Positions 15,987 through 26,171 of a stretch of DNA of 64,000 nt are shown one piece after another; the stretch's first letter is position 1; each line of letters begins with the position of its first letter. The DNA is from Longimicrobium sp. (lineage in GTDB: Bacteria > Gemmatimonadota > Gemmatimonadetes > Longimicrobiales > Longimicrobiaceae). A program made the position numbers and the translations under genes. The notes under the pieces are model-generated. The model was not told the origin of the DNA, searched no databases, and saw nothing but the letters and a program-made list of their open reading frames with translations. Location of the stretch: contig DASUYB010000037.1 of the NCBI GenBank assembly GCA_036377595.1, positions 1 through 64,000 of the forward strand, in the 5' to 3' direction.

Positions 15987-18776
15987 TCACGCCCGCGCGG
16001 CCGACGCGCCCACGAAGCGCCGCGCCAGCAGCGCCTCCGCCGCCTCGGCCTCCACCGGCGGCGAGAAGAGGTAGCCCTGCGCGTAGTCGGCGCCCAGCGC
16101 GCGGACGCGCTCCAGCTGCTCGGGGCGCTCCACCCCCTCCACCACCACGTCCATCCCCAGCCCGTGCGCCAGGGTGACCACGGCGCCCACGATGGCCAGG
16201 TTCCCCTCGCCCCCGCCGCTGAGGAACGAGCGGTCCACCTTCAGCGCGCTGATCGGCAGCCGGTGCAGGTAGCCCAGGCTGCTGTAGCCGGTGCCGAAGT
16301 CGTCGACCACCAGGTGGATGCCGCGGGCGCGCAGCTCGCCCAGCGCCGCCTCTTCCGCGCGCCCCACCAGCCCGTTCTCGGTGATCTCCAGCCGCATCCA
16401 GTCCACCTCCACCCCCGTTTCCGCGAAGGTGGCGGCCAGCCCGTCGGCCAGCCCCGGCTCGGCCAGCTGCCGCGCGGAGAGGTTCACCGTCATCCGCGGC
16501 TCCATCCCCGGGTGCCGCTGGCGCCACTCGCGGAGCCGCGCGCACGCCTCGCGCAGCACGCAGCGGTCGACCTGCACGATCAGCCCCGTCTCCTCGGCCA
16601 CGTCGATGAAGCTCCCCGGCGCCAGCAGTCCGCGCTCGGGGTGCCGCCACCGCGCCAGCGCCTCGAATCCCACGATCTGCCCGTCGCCCACCGCGACGAT
16701 GGGCTGATAGGCGGCGCAGAGCTCGCCGCGCTCCAGCGCGTGGCGCAGCTCCGTCTCCAGCCGCAGCCGCGAGAGCGCGCGGGCGTGCATGGCGCGGTCG
16801 TACACCTCGCAGCGCGACCCGCCGCGCTCCTTGGCGCGGTACATGGCCGTGTCGGCCTTGCGCAGCAGCTCCTCGGGATGCTCCGCGCCCTTCCGCCCCA
16901 GCGCGATGCCGATGCTGGGCGTCACCACCAGCTCGTGCCCCTCCAGGTCGAACGGCCGCGCTAGCTCGGCCTGGATGCGCTCGGCGCCGCGCAGCGCCTC
17001 GCCGGCGTCGGCCACGCCGTCCAGCAGCAGCGCGAACTCGTCGCCGCCGAAGCGCGCCACGGTGTCGCCGTCGCGCATCGCCGCGCGGAGCCGAAGCGCC
17101 ACCGCCTCCATCAGCCGGTCGCCCGCAAGGTGGCCGAACGAGTCGTTCACCCGCTTGAAGCGGTCCAGGTCCAGCATCATCACCGCGAAGCCGCGGTCGG
17201 GATGGCGGCGCAGCAGGTCCAGCGCGTGGCGCAGCCGGTCCTCGAACAGCGCGCGGTTGGGAAGCCCGGTGAGCGCGTCGTGCAGGGCGTCGTGCACCAG
17301 CTGCTCCTCCATCCGCCTGCGCTCGGTCACGTCCTCCGTCACCCCGGCCACGCGGTAGATCGCGCCCCGGGCGTCGTACACGGGCACGGCGCGCGTCCGC
17401 ACCCACCGCTCGCCCCCGTCCGGCGCGGCCAGACGATACGTCACCTCGGCCGGGCGGCCGCCGAACGCCTCGTCCAGGATCGCCCGCACCGAGGCGCGGG
17501 CTTCCGGACGCACCGGCCCGAACACCGCATCGGGGTCGGCGTACACGCGCTCGCGCGGCATCCCCCAGAGGCGCTCGAAGGCGGGGCTGAGATAGGCCAC
17601 GCGCCCGTCCGCCTCCACCAGCCAGAACACCTCGCTGCTGTTCTCGGCGATCTGCCGCAGCCGCTCCTCGCTGTCGCGCAGCGCGGCGGTGCGCTCGGCC
17701 ACCAGCTCCTCCAACCGGTCGCGGTGGCGGCGGAGCTCCTCCTGCGCGCGCCGCCGCTCGCCCACGTCGCGCATTACCACCACGCTTCCCCAGCGCTCGC
17801 CGCGGGGGCCGGCCAGCGGGTGCGCGCCCACCTCCGCCGGGTGCGGCACTGCGCCGGTCGTCTCCACCTCCAGCGCCTCCGCGCCGTCCGCCAGCCGGGC
17901 GACCGCGTCCGCGGGGAGCGGGAGCACCTCGGCGGCCGGGCGTCCCACCGGATCGCCGCCATCGGCGCAGGCGGCGCGCGCGGCGGGGTTCAGGTCCACC
18001 ACGCGGCCGCGGGCGTCCAGCACGAACACGGCGTCGGCCAGGCTGTCCACCACCACGTGGCGGGCGATGGGCGTCACGTCGAACAGCCGGCGCCGGAACA
18101 GCCCCCACGCGATCACCAGGTTCCCCAGCGCAAAGGTGATCGGCGTCAGGTCGCGCTCCGCGAAGTCGGCCAGCACGGTGACGGTGAGCACCGAGCCGGC
18201 GACGGGGATCAGCACCCCCGCCAGCACCACGTTCACCTGCGCGCGGTAGAGGGGATGCGCGCGCATCCGCCCCGCCACCAGCACCGCGAAGGCGGCCAGC
18301 ATCACCGCGTAGAGGTAGATGGCGATCGCGTCGACCAGCGGGGTGAAGCCGTAGATGAGCTGCGGGAAGGGGATGCCGGCCACGATGCGCGGGTCGCGCC
18401 GCACCAGCCCGTGCAGGGGGTCGGTGAACGCCAGCACCGCCAGGACGATCAGCGGCAGCGCGAGCAGCGAATGGACGAGGGCGGAATGCCGGAGACGGCG
18501 TCCGCCGAACCCGAGGGCGAACGCCAGGAAGCCGATGGCGATGGGCGGGATGGCCAGGAACTGGACGTTGTCCCAGAAGATCTTCCCGCGGAGCCCCGGG
18601 GCGAGCAGCTCGCAGACCAGCCCGGCCGTCCAGAACGCCTCCGCCAGCGCCACCACGGCGAAGGCCCCCACCCCCGGCCGCGAGCGCCGCACCCAGCAGT
18701 ACGCCGCCACCCCCGCCGAGATCGCGGCGGAGGCCAGGTACGGCAGCACGTGCAGGAACGCGGAGGCAGCAGGCAT
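15987..18776 (-). CDS. 7TM-PAS-PAS-GGDEF-EAL cyclic-di-GMP regulator
   Basis: 929 residues from MPAASAFLHVLP. Residues about 1-230 form seven membrane helices like the 7TM N-terminus of histidine kinases. Two PAS domains follow (about 245-350 and 370-490; the second begins RLRQIAENSSEVFWLVEADG). The GGDEF domain has an intact ARFGGDEFALLL and an RxxD inhibitory site (RDGD) five residues upstream. The EAL domain has GFEALARWRHPERG, ITENGLVG, and the loop-6 motif VDDFGTGYSSLGYL. Both catalytic motifs look intact, so it could make and degrade c-di-GMP depending on the membrane or PAS signal. It is monocistronic. Confidence 0.9.
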   Translation of the reverse strand: MPAASAFLHVLPYLASAAISAGVAAYCWVRRSRPGVGAFAVVALAEAFWTAGLVCELLAPGLRGKIFWDNVQFLAIPPIAIGFLAFALGFGGRRLRHSALVHSLLALPLIVLAVLAFTDPLHGLVRRDPRIVAGIPFPQLIYGFTPLVDAIAIYLYAVMLAAFAVLVAGRMRAHPLYRAQVNVVLAGVLIPVAGSVLTVTVLADFAERDLTPITFALGNLVIAWGLFRRRLFDVTPIARHVVVDSLADAVFVLDARGRVVDLNPAARAACADGGDPVGRPAAEVLPLPADAVARLADGAEALEVETTGAVPHPAEVGAHPLAGPRGERWGSVVVMRDVGERRRAQEELRRHRDRLEELVAERTAALRDSEERLRQIAENSSEVFWLVEADGRVAYLSPAFERLWGMPRERVYADPDAVFGPVRPEARASVRAILDEAFGGRPAEVTYRLAAPDGGERWVRTRAVPVYDARGAIYRVAGVTEDVTERRRMEEQLVHDALHDALTGLPNRALFEDRLRHALDLLRRHPDRGFAVMMLDLDRFKRVNDSFGHLAGDRLMEAVALRLRAAMRDGDTVARFGGDEFALLLDGVADAGEALRGAERIQAELARPFDLEGHELVVTPSIGIALGRKGAEHPEELLRKADTAMYRAKERGGSRCEVYDRAMHARALSRLRLETELRHALERGELCAAYQPIVAVGDGQIVGFEALARWRHPERGLLAPGSFIDVAEETGLIVQVDRCVLREACARLREWRQRHPGMEPRMTVNLSARQLAEPGLADGLAATFAETGVEVDWMRLEITENGLVGRAEEAALGELRARGIHLVVDDFGTGYSSLGYLHRLPISALKVDRSFLSGGGEGNLAIVGAVVTLAHGLGMDVVVEGVERPEQLERVRALGADYAQGYLFSPPVEAEAAEALLARRFVGASAARA

Positions 18777-18926
18777 CGTCGTGGCTCCGGCAGCGGGCGG
18801 GACGCCGTGTCCCGGCTCACATAGTGCCTGCCGCCACGGGGAGAACACAACTGTTTTGTCGCGCGCGCGGCGACAATCTCTGCCAATCCTCGCGGCGGAG
18901 GGATCAGTCCCGTCGCGAGGAAGCCG

Positions 18927-20270
18927 TCACGCCCGCGCGGGGTCGAGCGGGATCGGCGGCAGCACCTCGCGCTCCCACGCCGCCATCTTCCCCTGCAGCT
19001 GCCGGAAGACGGCGGAGTGCGCGGCCCTGAGGTCCTGCTTCTCGCCGGGATCGGACACGAGGTCGTACAGGAACTCGCCGTCCGCGGTCTGCAGGTACTT
19101 CCAGTCGCCGCTGCGCATCGCCTTCTCCTTGCGGCGCTGGAAGATGCGCCAGAACAGCTCGCGGCGGACGGACCCGCGCTCCCCGGTCAGCGCCGGCAGC
19201 AGGTCGATGCCGTCCAGCGGCGCGGCGGCCGCCGGCCGTGCCCCGGCCAGCGCCAGGAATGTGGCCGTGTAGTCCATCGTCACCGCCACCTGCTCCGTGC
19301 GGCTGCCGGCGGGGATCACGCCCGGCCAGCGCGCCATCGCCGCCACGCGGATGCCGCCTTCGTGCAGCGACATCTTCCGCGCGCTGAACGGCCCCATGTG
19401 CGAGTAGCGCTCGCCGCCGTTGTCGCTGGTGAAGACGACCAGCGTGTCGCGCTCCATCCCCCCGCGATGGATCGCCTCCAGCACGCGGCCGACGCCCGCG
19501 TCCATCCGCTCCATCATCCGCGCGAACGTCGCGGGCGAGCCGCCGCCGTCGGAGTCCGCCGAGTCGGGATACGGCGGGTCGCCCGGCCCCTGCCACGGCC
19601 AGTGCGGCGCGTTGTACTGGAGATTGAGGAAGAGCGGCCGCGTCCGCCTCCGCCGGACGATCCGCACCGCGCGCCCGGTGAAGAGATCCGTGAGGTACCC
19701 CGGCGTGGTGACGGTGCGCGTGCCGTCCTGGAACAGGTTCCGGTGCCACTCGGTGTCGACGTGGCTGGCATAGTCCGCCGCCGCGCCCAGGAAGCCGTAG
19801 AACTCGTCCCACCCGTGGCGCAGCGGGTGGAAGCGCGGCTCCGTCCCCAGGTGCCACTTCCCCACCATCGCCGTCTCGTAGCCTGCCGCCTTCATCCGCA
19901 TCCCCAGTGTCGGCGGGCTCGTCTCCAGCCCCACGGGGTTCGTCGTCAGCGGCTCGTACAGCCCCACCGGCGAGCGCGCGGGATAGCGCCCCGTCATCAG
20001 CGCCACGCGCGTGGGGGTGCACACCGGCGCGGCCGTGTACGCCTGCGCCAGCTGCACGCCGTCACGCGCGAGCTGGTCCAGCACCGGCGTGCGGTAGTCG
20101 GTTCGCCCCGTGATCCCCAGGTCGCCGTAGCCCAGGTCGTCGGCCATGATCAGGACGATGTTCGGCCGCCGGCGCCGCGCCAGCCATGACGCGCTCGCCG
20201 CCAGCCGTGGCGTGGCGGCCACCGCCGCGGCCGCGCCGGCCAGGTCGATGAGGAAGCGCCTGCGGTCCAT
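18927..20270 (-). CDS. Tat-exported arylsulfatase-family sulfatase
   Basis: 447 residues. A twin-arginine signal (MDRRRFLIDLAGAAAAVA) precedes the catalytic domain. Metal ligands appear in RPNIVLIMADDLGYGDLG. The formylglycine motif C-x-P-x-R is intact as VCTPTRVALMTGRYP, so maturation needs a formylglycine-generating enzyme, which is not in the window. KWHLG and FTSDNGG are also present. It hydrolyses a sulfate ester in the periplasm; the substrate (polysaccharide, glycan or small aryl sulfate) is unknown. Confidence 0.92.
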   Translation of the reverse strand: MDRRRFLIDLAGAAAAVAATPRLAASASWLARRRRPNIVLIMADDLGYGDLGITGRTDYRTPVLDQLARDGVQLAQAYTAAPVCTPTRVALMTGRYPARSPVGLYEPLTTNPVGLETSPPTLGMRMKAAGYETAMVGKWHLGTEPRFHPLRHGWDEFYGFLGAAADYASHVDTEWHRNLFQDGTRTVTTPGYLTDLFTGRAVRIVRRRRTRPLFLNLQYNAPHWPWQGPGDPPYPDSADSDGGGSPATFARMMERMDAGVGRVLEAIHRGGMERDTLVVFTSDNGGERYSHMGPFSARKMSLHEGGIRVAAMARWPGVIPAGSRTEQVAVTMDYTATFLALAGARPAAAAPLDGIDLLPALTGERGSVRRELFWRIFQRRKEKAMRSGDWKYLQTADGEFLYDLVSDPGEKQDLRAAHSAVFRQLQGKMAAWEREVLPPIPLDPARA

Positions 20271-20371
20271 CGCCGGACTCCGTATTCGGGGGGATGATGG
20301 AGATCGGGGGGTCCCGCCAGTGTAATCGCCCGCGGCGCCGCGTCCAACGCTCTGCCTCGCGATGCGGATGA

Positions 20372-20398
20372 AGACGGCGGGCCGGGGAGCCCGCCGCC
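20372..20398 (-). terminator. possible terminator of the outer-membrane protein gene
   Basis: GGCGGG pairs with CCCGCC around a short GC-rich loop just after the stop at 20406. The stem is short and no T-run is seen, so this is only a candidate. Confidence 0.35.
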
Positions 20399-20405
20399 GC
20401 CGCGA

Positions 20406-21245
20406 TCACGGCTCCGGCTCGTCGCGGATGTGGATCTGCATGCCGACGGAGATGCTCGGCCCGCTGAAGTCCAGCCCGCGCGGGATGAAGCCGGGGATGA
20501 TCCCTCCCTCCCCCGCCGTCCAGTCGATGCTGGGGAAGCGCCGCAGGTTCAGCTGCCCCTCCACGAACAGGCTCACCGGCCCCGCCTCGGCCGCGATCCC
20601 CAGCGCGCCGCCCACCTGGAACACCTCGGCTGTCCCGGTCAGCGAGAGGGTCTCGTCGCCCTCGGTGGGGGTGAACACCTGCACGTCGCTCAGGCGGATC
20701 AGCCCCGAGCGCACGCCCAGGTACGGGCTCAGGTGCTGCAGCATCCCCGGCCCCTCCAGGCTGCCGTAGAACGCGATCGACGGCTGCTCGCGCACCGTGC
20801 CGCGCAGGTCGTACCGGTCATCCGCCGACTGGAAGCCGGAGAACTGGCTGTATCCCAGCGCCAGCTCGATCAGCAGCGTGTAGCCGGACGACTCCGCTTC
20901 CTCCTCCTTCATCACCAGCGTGGTGACGGTGTCGGGGCGGCCCTGGTGCACGGTGACGGTCTTCTGCTGCGGCACCCAGGTGGTGTCCACGCGCGGCGCG
21001 GCGCCCAGGTGGATGGTCTTCAGCGACCACAGCACCTCCACGCCGTAACCGTTGCGCCCGCCGGGGCAGTCCGAGCTGCGCAGCGACGCCGACTTCGTGG
21101 CCCAGCAGCTCGCCGACACGTCGATGTCGGTCACGCTCCCCAGCAGGTCCTCGATCCCGATCTGCGCCGCAGCACGGGATGGGGGGGCGACGAGCGAGAG
21201 CGAGATCAACGGGATCGCTAAAAGGGCGTGGCGGAAGAAGGGCAT
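20406..21245 (-). CDS. hypothetical exported, probably outer-membrane protein
   Basis: 279 residues with a clear signal peptide (MPFFRHALLAIPLISLSLVA, cleavage near AAAQ). The mature part alternates short amphipathic strands (YTLLIELALGYSQFSGF, YLGVRSGLIRLSDVQVF, VSLFVEGQLNLRRFP, PSISVGMQIHI) and ends in a charged tail. This fits an outer-membrane beta-barrel of modest size. Two Cys residues lie in the N-terminal part (SASCWATK, SDCPGGRNG) and may form a disulfide. I recognise no named family. Start at 21245 directly precedes the signal. Confidence 0.7.
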   Translation of the reverse strand: MPFFRHALLAIPLISLSLVAPPSRAAAQIGIEDLLGSVTDIDVSASCWATKSASLRSSDCPGGRNGYGVEVLWSLKTIHLGAAPRVDTTWVPQQKTVTVHQGRPDTVTTLVMKEEEAESSGYTLLIELALGYSQFSGFQSADDRYDLRGTVREQPSIAFYGSLEGPGMLQHLSPYLGVRSGLIRLSDVQVFTPTEGDETLSLTGTAEVFQVGGALGIAAEAGPVSLFVEGQLNLRRFPSIDWTAGEGGIIPGFIPRGLDFSGPSISVGMQIHIRDEPEP

Positions 21246-21338
21246 GGGGATCTCACGGGGAAGAGAGATGAGACCGCTGGGGGTGGGATGGGGTCCTACG
21301 CACTCACGCACTCACGCACTCGATCGACCTGTCGCGGA

Positions 21339-21367
21339 GCCGGCGCGAGGGCTCTCCCCGCGCCGGC
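21339..21367 (-). terminator. hairpin terminator of the M2 peptidase gene
   Basis: GCCGGCGCG and its complement, with an 11-nt loop, lie 21 bp after the stop at 21389. Confidence 0.6.
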
Positions 21368-21388
21368 CCCGCATCACCATCGATCACA

Positions 21389-23206
21389 TCACCAGCCGAC
21401 GGGCTTGCCGGCGTTCTGGCGGTCGAGCCACTCCTTGAGCGGGCCGAAGTACTCCAGCAGCGCCGTGCCGTCCATCTTCCGCTCCCCCGTCATCGCGAAG
21501 AGCGTCTCCTGCCACGGCCGGCTGGCCCCCGCCTCGAGCATCGCGTTGAACTTGCGCCCTGCCGCCTGGCTGCCGAAGAACGAGCAGCGGTACAGCGGCC
21601 CCGTGTACCCCGCCTCGCGGCAGAGCGCGCGGTAGAACTGGAACTGGAGCACGCGCGCCAGGAAGTAGCGCATGTACGGCGTGTTGGCGGGGATGTGGTA
21701 CTTGGCGCCGGGGTCGAAGTCCGCCTCGCTGCGCGGCATGGGCGCGGACACGCCCTGGTAGCGGTTGCGCAGCGACCACCACGCGGCGTTGTAGTTCTGC
21801 GGCGTGATCTGCCCGCTGAACACCCCCCAGCGCCACTTGTCGACGAGGAGGCCGAAGGGAAGGAAGGCCACCTTGTCCAGCGCCTGCCGCAGCAGCAGCG
21901 CCGTGTCGGCGGCCGGCGGCGGGATCTCGTTCAGCAGCCCCACCTGCTTCAGGTAGTCGGGGGTGATCGAGAGCGCGATGGCGTCGCCGATGGCCTCGTG
22001 GAAGCCGTCGTTGGCGCCGTCCCTGAACAGGAACGGCTGGTCGCGGTACGCGCGCTGGTAGATGTTGTGCCCCATCTCGTGGTGCAGGGTCACGAAGTCC
22101 TCGCCCGTGATCTCCGTGCACATCTTGATGCGGAAGTCCTCGCGGTCGATGTCCCACGCGCTGGCGTGGCACACCACGTCGCGGTCGCGCGGCTTCACCA
22201 GCATCGAGCGCTCCCAGAAGGTCTGCGGCAGCGGCTGGAAGCCCAGCGAGGTGAAGAAGCGCTCCGCGTAGCGCGCCATCCCCGGCGCGTCGGTGTTCTT
22301 CGCCTTCAGCAGCTCGGTCAGGTCGTACCCCGGCCCCGCCGCGTTCCTCGGCGCCACGATGGGGTAGATGTTCCCCCACTCCTGCGCCCACATGTTCCCC
22401 AGCAGGTGCGCGGGGATCATCCCGTTGGGCGGCACCACCTGCGCCCCGTACTGCTCCACCAGCCGCGCGCGCACGTACGCGTGGAGAGCGATGTACAGCG
22501 GCCGCATCTGCTCCCACAGCCGGTCCACCTCGGCGGCGAACGAGTCCGCCGGCATGTCGTAGCGCGCCCGCCACATCGCGCCCGCGTCGGTGTAGCCCAG
22601 CTCGCGCACGCCCTTGTTGGAGAGCTCCACGAAGCGCGTGTAGCGCTGGCGCATGGGCGCGCCCACGCGGTGCCACCCCTGCCAGGCATCCAGCAGCTCG
22701 GCGGGGTCGTGGCTCGTGGCCAGGACTCGCGAGAGCGCGTTGATGTCCTGGCAGCTCCCCGGCGTCCTGCAGTACGAGCCGCGGCCGTAGTCGCCCACCA
22801 TCCCGGCGCGGATGCGGGAGAGCTCCGCCGCCTCGTCCGCGTTCCCCGGCGGCGGCGCGGAGAGCGAGAGACGAAGGAGGCCGAACTTCCGCCGCAGCCC
22901 GGCCGGCAGCTGCACCCGGTCGAAGCGGCGCGCCGCCAGCGCCCGCCGCTGGATGGCCACCGCCAGGTTCTTCGACGCCTCGGCCGCCAGCTCCTCGGTG
23001 TCGTGGGTGATGTAGGTGGCCGCCACCCACCCCGCCTGGCCTTCGCGCCGGCCCAGCTCCGACAGCTCGCGCTCGGTGGAGTCCATGAACGCGGCGGCCT
23101 GCTGCACGGTGGGCGTCCGGCTCGTGGCCGCCGCGCGGGCCTGCGCGCCGGCGGCCGCGGGCACCAGCGCCGCCAGGCAGACGAGCGGAAGGATTCTTCT
23201 CTCCAT
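21389..23206 (-). CDS. M2 family peptidyl-dipeptidase (ACE-like)
   Basis: 605 residues with a signal peptide (MERRILPLVCLAALVPAAAG). The zinc site is HHEMGHNIYQ (HEXXH), with the third ligand Glu expected in FHEAIGDAIALS about 25 residues later. Other ACE-type blocks are visible: GNMWAQEWGNIY, VCHASAWDI and MCTEITGEDFVTLHHEMGH (quoted in part). These enzymes remove C-terminal dipeptides from peptides, here in the periplasm. The length is normal for bacterial members. It probably serves peptide nutrition and is divergent from the TonB-dependent receptor gene. Confidence 0.92.
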   Translation of the reverse strand: MERRILPLVCLAALVPAAAGAQARAAATSRTPTVQQAAAFMDSTERELSELGRREGQAGWVAATYITHDTEELAAEASKNLAVAIQRRALAARRFDRVQLPAGLRRKFGLLRLSLSAPPPGNADEAAELSRIRAGMVGDYGRGSYCRTPGSCQDINALSRVLATSHDPAELLDAWQGWHRVGAPMRQRYTRFVELSNKGVRELGYTDAGAMWRARYDMPADSFAAEVDRLWEQMRPLYIALHAYVRARLVEQYGAQVVPPNGMIPAHLLGNMWAQEWGNIYPIVAPRNAAGPGYDLTELLKAKNTDAPGMARYAERFFTSLGFQPLPQTFWERSMLVKPRDRDVVCHASAWDIDREDFRIKMCTEITGEDFVTLHHEMGHNIYQRAYRDQPFLFRDGANDGFHEAIGDAIALSITPDYLKQVGLLNEIPPPAADTALLLRQALDKVAFLPFGLLVDKWRWGVFSGQITPQNYNAAWWSLRNRYQGVSAPMPRSEADFDPGAKYHIPANTPYMRYFLARVLQFQFYRALCREAGYTGPLYRCSFFGSQAAGRKFNAMLEAGASRPWQETLFAMTGERKMDGTALLEYFGPLKEWLDRQNAGKPVGW

Positions 23207-23592
23207 GGGGACTTTCGGGTCAGGGTATCTCGATGAAGCGCGTGAGATTAAGGAGATCGCCACGCGCCGACAAGCGTCTCCGGGACCGGATCGTCGCAGA
23301 AGATGGTGATGAGGGATACTGCTCCCGTCCCCGGATCGCGATGGGTCTCCGTGGGCGGATCACCGTTCCCCACGACGAGCCCCGACCCGCCGTGATGAAG
23401 GGGGCGGCGACAACTCATCCCCCGATTCCAGCCATCCAACCCTTTCGGCGAACGATTCATCCCATCGTGTGGCGTCGTTTTCGGTGCGCGGCGTCCAACC
23501 CTGAAACCGCCGGAACACTCCGCACGTAAGAGCAGGCGTCCTCCCGCGTGGCGGCCTCTCCGCCGCCCGCATCACACCGCAGGAGGCTCTCC
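23207..23592. other. divergent promoter region, nothing specific recognised
   Basis: 386 bp between the divergent M2 peptidase and TonB-dependent receptor genes. It must carry both promoters, but I found no convincing -35/-10 pairs, operator or repeat family. Confidence 0.4.
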
Positions 23593-26145
23593 ATGAACCG
23601 TCTCCGCGCCGTCCTCCGATCGGGCATCCGCAACCCCGTGCCTGCCATGAAAATCGCATCGTACGCAGCACTCGCGCTGGCGCTGCTGGCATCGCCGCTG
23701 GCCGCCCAGCAGCCGACCCCCGGCGCCGCCCGGCCTCCCGGCGCGCCCCCGGGCCAGCCGCCCGCCGCCGGCCCCGGCGAGATCCGCGGCACCGTGGTCG
23801 ACGCCACCAGCAACGCGCCCGTCTCCGCCGCCTCCGTGGCAGTGTGGAGCCGGGCCGACTCGGCGCTGGTGGCCGGCGCCATCGCCCGCCCCGACGGCAG
23901 CTTCCGCATCGAGGGGCTGCGGCCGGGGAGCTACTACCTGAAGGTGAGCATGATGGGGTTCGAGTCGCGCACCACCCCCACGCTCACCATCGAGGCCGCG
24001 TCGCCGCGCGTGAACGCGGGCGCCATCCGGCTGGCCCGCGGCGCCGTGGCGCTGCAGGGGATCACCGCCACCGGCGAGCGCCAGGCCGTGGCCATCGCCC
24101 CCGACCGCAACACCTACTCCACGCGCCAGGTCGCGCCCGCGGCGACGACGGCGAGCGAGGTGCTCGAGGCCGTTCCCTCGGTGCAGGTGGACGCCGACGG
24201 CAAGGTCAGCCTGCGCGGCAACGAGAACGTGGTGGTGCAGATCAACGGCCGCCCGTCGCCGCTGCGCGGGACGCAGCTGGCCGGGTACCTCAAGCAGCTT
24301 CCCGCCAACACGCTGGAGCGGGTGGAGGTCATCCCCAACCCGTCGGCCCGGCAGGATCCCGAGGGGATGGCGGGGATCATCAACATCGTCCTCAAGCAGA
24401 ACGTGGACCTGGGCGTGAGCGGCGGGATGACGCTGGCCGCGTCCACCGCCGACCGCTACACCGCCGCCGGGAACCTGGGCTACCAGGTCGGCAAGGTCAC
24501 GCTCTTCGCCAGCTACGGCTTCAACACCGACGACCGCTCGATGGCGGGGATCAACGACCGCACGCGCCTGGCCTCCAGCACGCCGCTGAGCTACACCGAG
24601 CAGGACCTGAGCGGGTCCAACGGCAACTGGGGCCACAACTTCAACGGCACCCTGGACTACCGGCTGAGCCAGCGGAACTCGCTCTACACCGGCCTCCAGG
24701 TGAACGTCCGTGGAGCGACCGACGCCTCGCTCAGCGACTACGACGAGCTCGACGCCACCCACTCGCTGATCGACCAGTACCAGCGCATCCGCGACTCCAA
24801 CGCGAACGGCCGGATGTTCGACTTCAACGCGGGCTTCCGCCGCACCCTGCAGCCGCAGCGGCACGAGCTCACGGCCGAGGTGCGCTTCAACCGCGCCGAG
24901 GACGAAGACCGCACGAACCTGTGGCGGCAGCCGTTCGCCAGCACCACCACCCTGCTCGACCGGGAGGTCGACCGCACCGACGCGGTCACGCAGCAGCTGA
25001 CCGCGCAGCTCGACTACACGCGCATGCTCGGCGAGCACACCAAGCTGGAGACGGGCTACAAGGGATACGCCCGCTGGCACGACCGCGACTTCAACGTGCT
25101 GAAGGACTCGCTGGGGACGGGCAACTGGACGCCCAGCGACCTCAGCAACGAGCTGGCGCTCGACGAGCAGGTGAACGCCGTCTACGGCGTGGTGAGCCAG
25201 ACCGCGGGCAAGTTCGAGCTGCAGGGCGGGCTGCGCGCCGAGTACGCCGGGCGCACCTTCTCGCTGGCCAGCACCGGCGAGGAGTTCCCGCACGACTACT
25301 GGAGCGTGTTCCCCAGCGGGCTGGTCGCCTGGAACTTCAGCCAGCACGACCAGGTCAAGCTGAGCTACTCGCGCCGCATCCGCCGTCCGGGCACGCAGGA
25401 ACTGAACCCGTTCCCGGTGTTCTTCGACCTGCAGAACGTCTTCCTGGGCAACCCGCAGCTGAACCCCGAGTACACCGACGCCGTCGAGCTGGGCTTCCAG
25501 CACTCGGCGCGGATCGGCTCGCTGCAGTTCTCGCCCTTCTATCGCCGCACCACCGACGTCATCCGCTTCATCGTCAACACGGCCGACACGGTGGCGGGGC
25601 GCGAGGTCACGTCGGTGAGCTTCAAGAACCTCGACACGGGCACCTCGTGGGGCGCCGACCTGAACGGCTCGCTGCGCTACGGTCCGTTCAGCGGGCTGGC
25701 GGGGCTCAACGTCTTCACCATGGTGACGGAGGGCGGGAGCGGCGAGGCCGACCTGGCGTCGCGGGCGGTGGCCTGGTCGGGGCGGGTGAACGGCACCTTC
25801 AACCTGTCCCCGCGCACCTCGCTCACGGCGATGTACTTCTACCGCTCGCCGATGAACATCGAGCGCGGCCGGTTCGACGCCTTCGGCTTCGCCAACTTCT
25901 CGCTGCGCCAGAAGGTGTACGGCGACAAGGCCACCGTCACCCTGCGCGTGTCGGACCCGTTCAACCAGCAGCGCTTCCGCGTCCGCGCGGGCGACGACAA
26001 CATCATCCAGCTCACGGAGCGCCAGTTCACCTCGCGCGCGGTGCACGTGACCTTCCAGTACAACTTCGGCCGCCCGCCGCGCGCGCGCCCGCAGCGCCCG
26101 CAGGAGCAGCAGCCCCAGCCCGCCACCCCCTTCGGCGGCAGCTGA
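23593..26145 (+). CDS. TonB-dependent receptor with carboxypeptidase-regulatory domain
   Basis: 850 residues from the ATG at 23593, which follows a strong GCAGGAGGCTCTCC ribosome site; an internal Met at 23647 starts closer to the hydrophobic signal core but lacks one. After a Pro/Gln-rich linker comes a CarboxypepD_reg-like domain (about 60-150; GEIRGTVVDATSNAPVSAAS), then the plug (SVQVDADGKVSLRGNENVVV, EVIPNPSARQDPEGMAGIIN) and a large outer-membrane barrel of the OMP_b-brl_3 type ending in YNFGRPPRARPQ. It probably imports a peptide, glycan or metal complex at the outer membrane, driven by TonB. The ligand is unknown. Confidence 0.9.
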   Translation: MNRLRAVLRSGIRNPVPAMKIASYAALALALLASPLAAQQPTPGAARPPGAPPGQPPAAGPGEIRGTVVDATSNAPVSAASVAVWSRADSALVAGAIARPDGSFRIEGLRPGSYYLKVSMMGFESRTTPTLTIEAASPRVNAGAIRLARGAVALQGITATGERQAVAIAPDRNTYSTRQVAPAATTASEVLEAVPSVQVDADGKVSLRGNENVVVQINGRPSPLRGTQLAGYLKQLPANTLERVEVIPNPSARQDPEGMAGIINIVLKQNVDLGVSGGMTLAASTADRYTAAGNLGYQVGKVTLFASYGFNTDDRSMAGINDRTRLASSTPLSYTEQDLSGSNGNWGHNFNGTLDYRLSQRNSLYTGLQVNVRGATDASLSDYDELDATHSLIDQYQRIRDSNANGRMFDFNAGFRRTLQPQRHELTAEVRFNRAEDEDRTNLWRQPFASTTTLLDREVDRTDAVTQQLTAQLDYTRMLGEHTKLETGYKGYARWHDRDFNVLKDSLGTGNWTPSDLSNELALDEQVNAVYGVVSQTAGKFELQGGLRAEYAGRTFSLASTGEEFPHDYWSVFPSGLVAWNFSQHDQVKLSYSRRIRRPGTQELNPFPVFFDLQNVFLGNPQLNPEYTDAVELGFQHSARIGSLQFSPFYRRTTDVIRFIVNTADTVAGREVTSVSFKNLDTGTSWGADLNGSLRYGPFSGLAGLNVFTMVTEGGSGEADLASRAVAWSGRVNGTFNLSPRTSLTAMYFYRSPMNIERGRFDAFGFANFSLRQKVYGDKATVTLRVSDPFNQQRFRVRAGDDNIIQLTERQFTSRAVHVTFQYNFGRPPRARPQRPQEQQPQPATPFGGS

Positions 26146-26171
26146 GGCGGGACGGTGGAAGCAGGCGGAAC

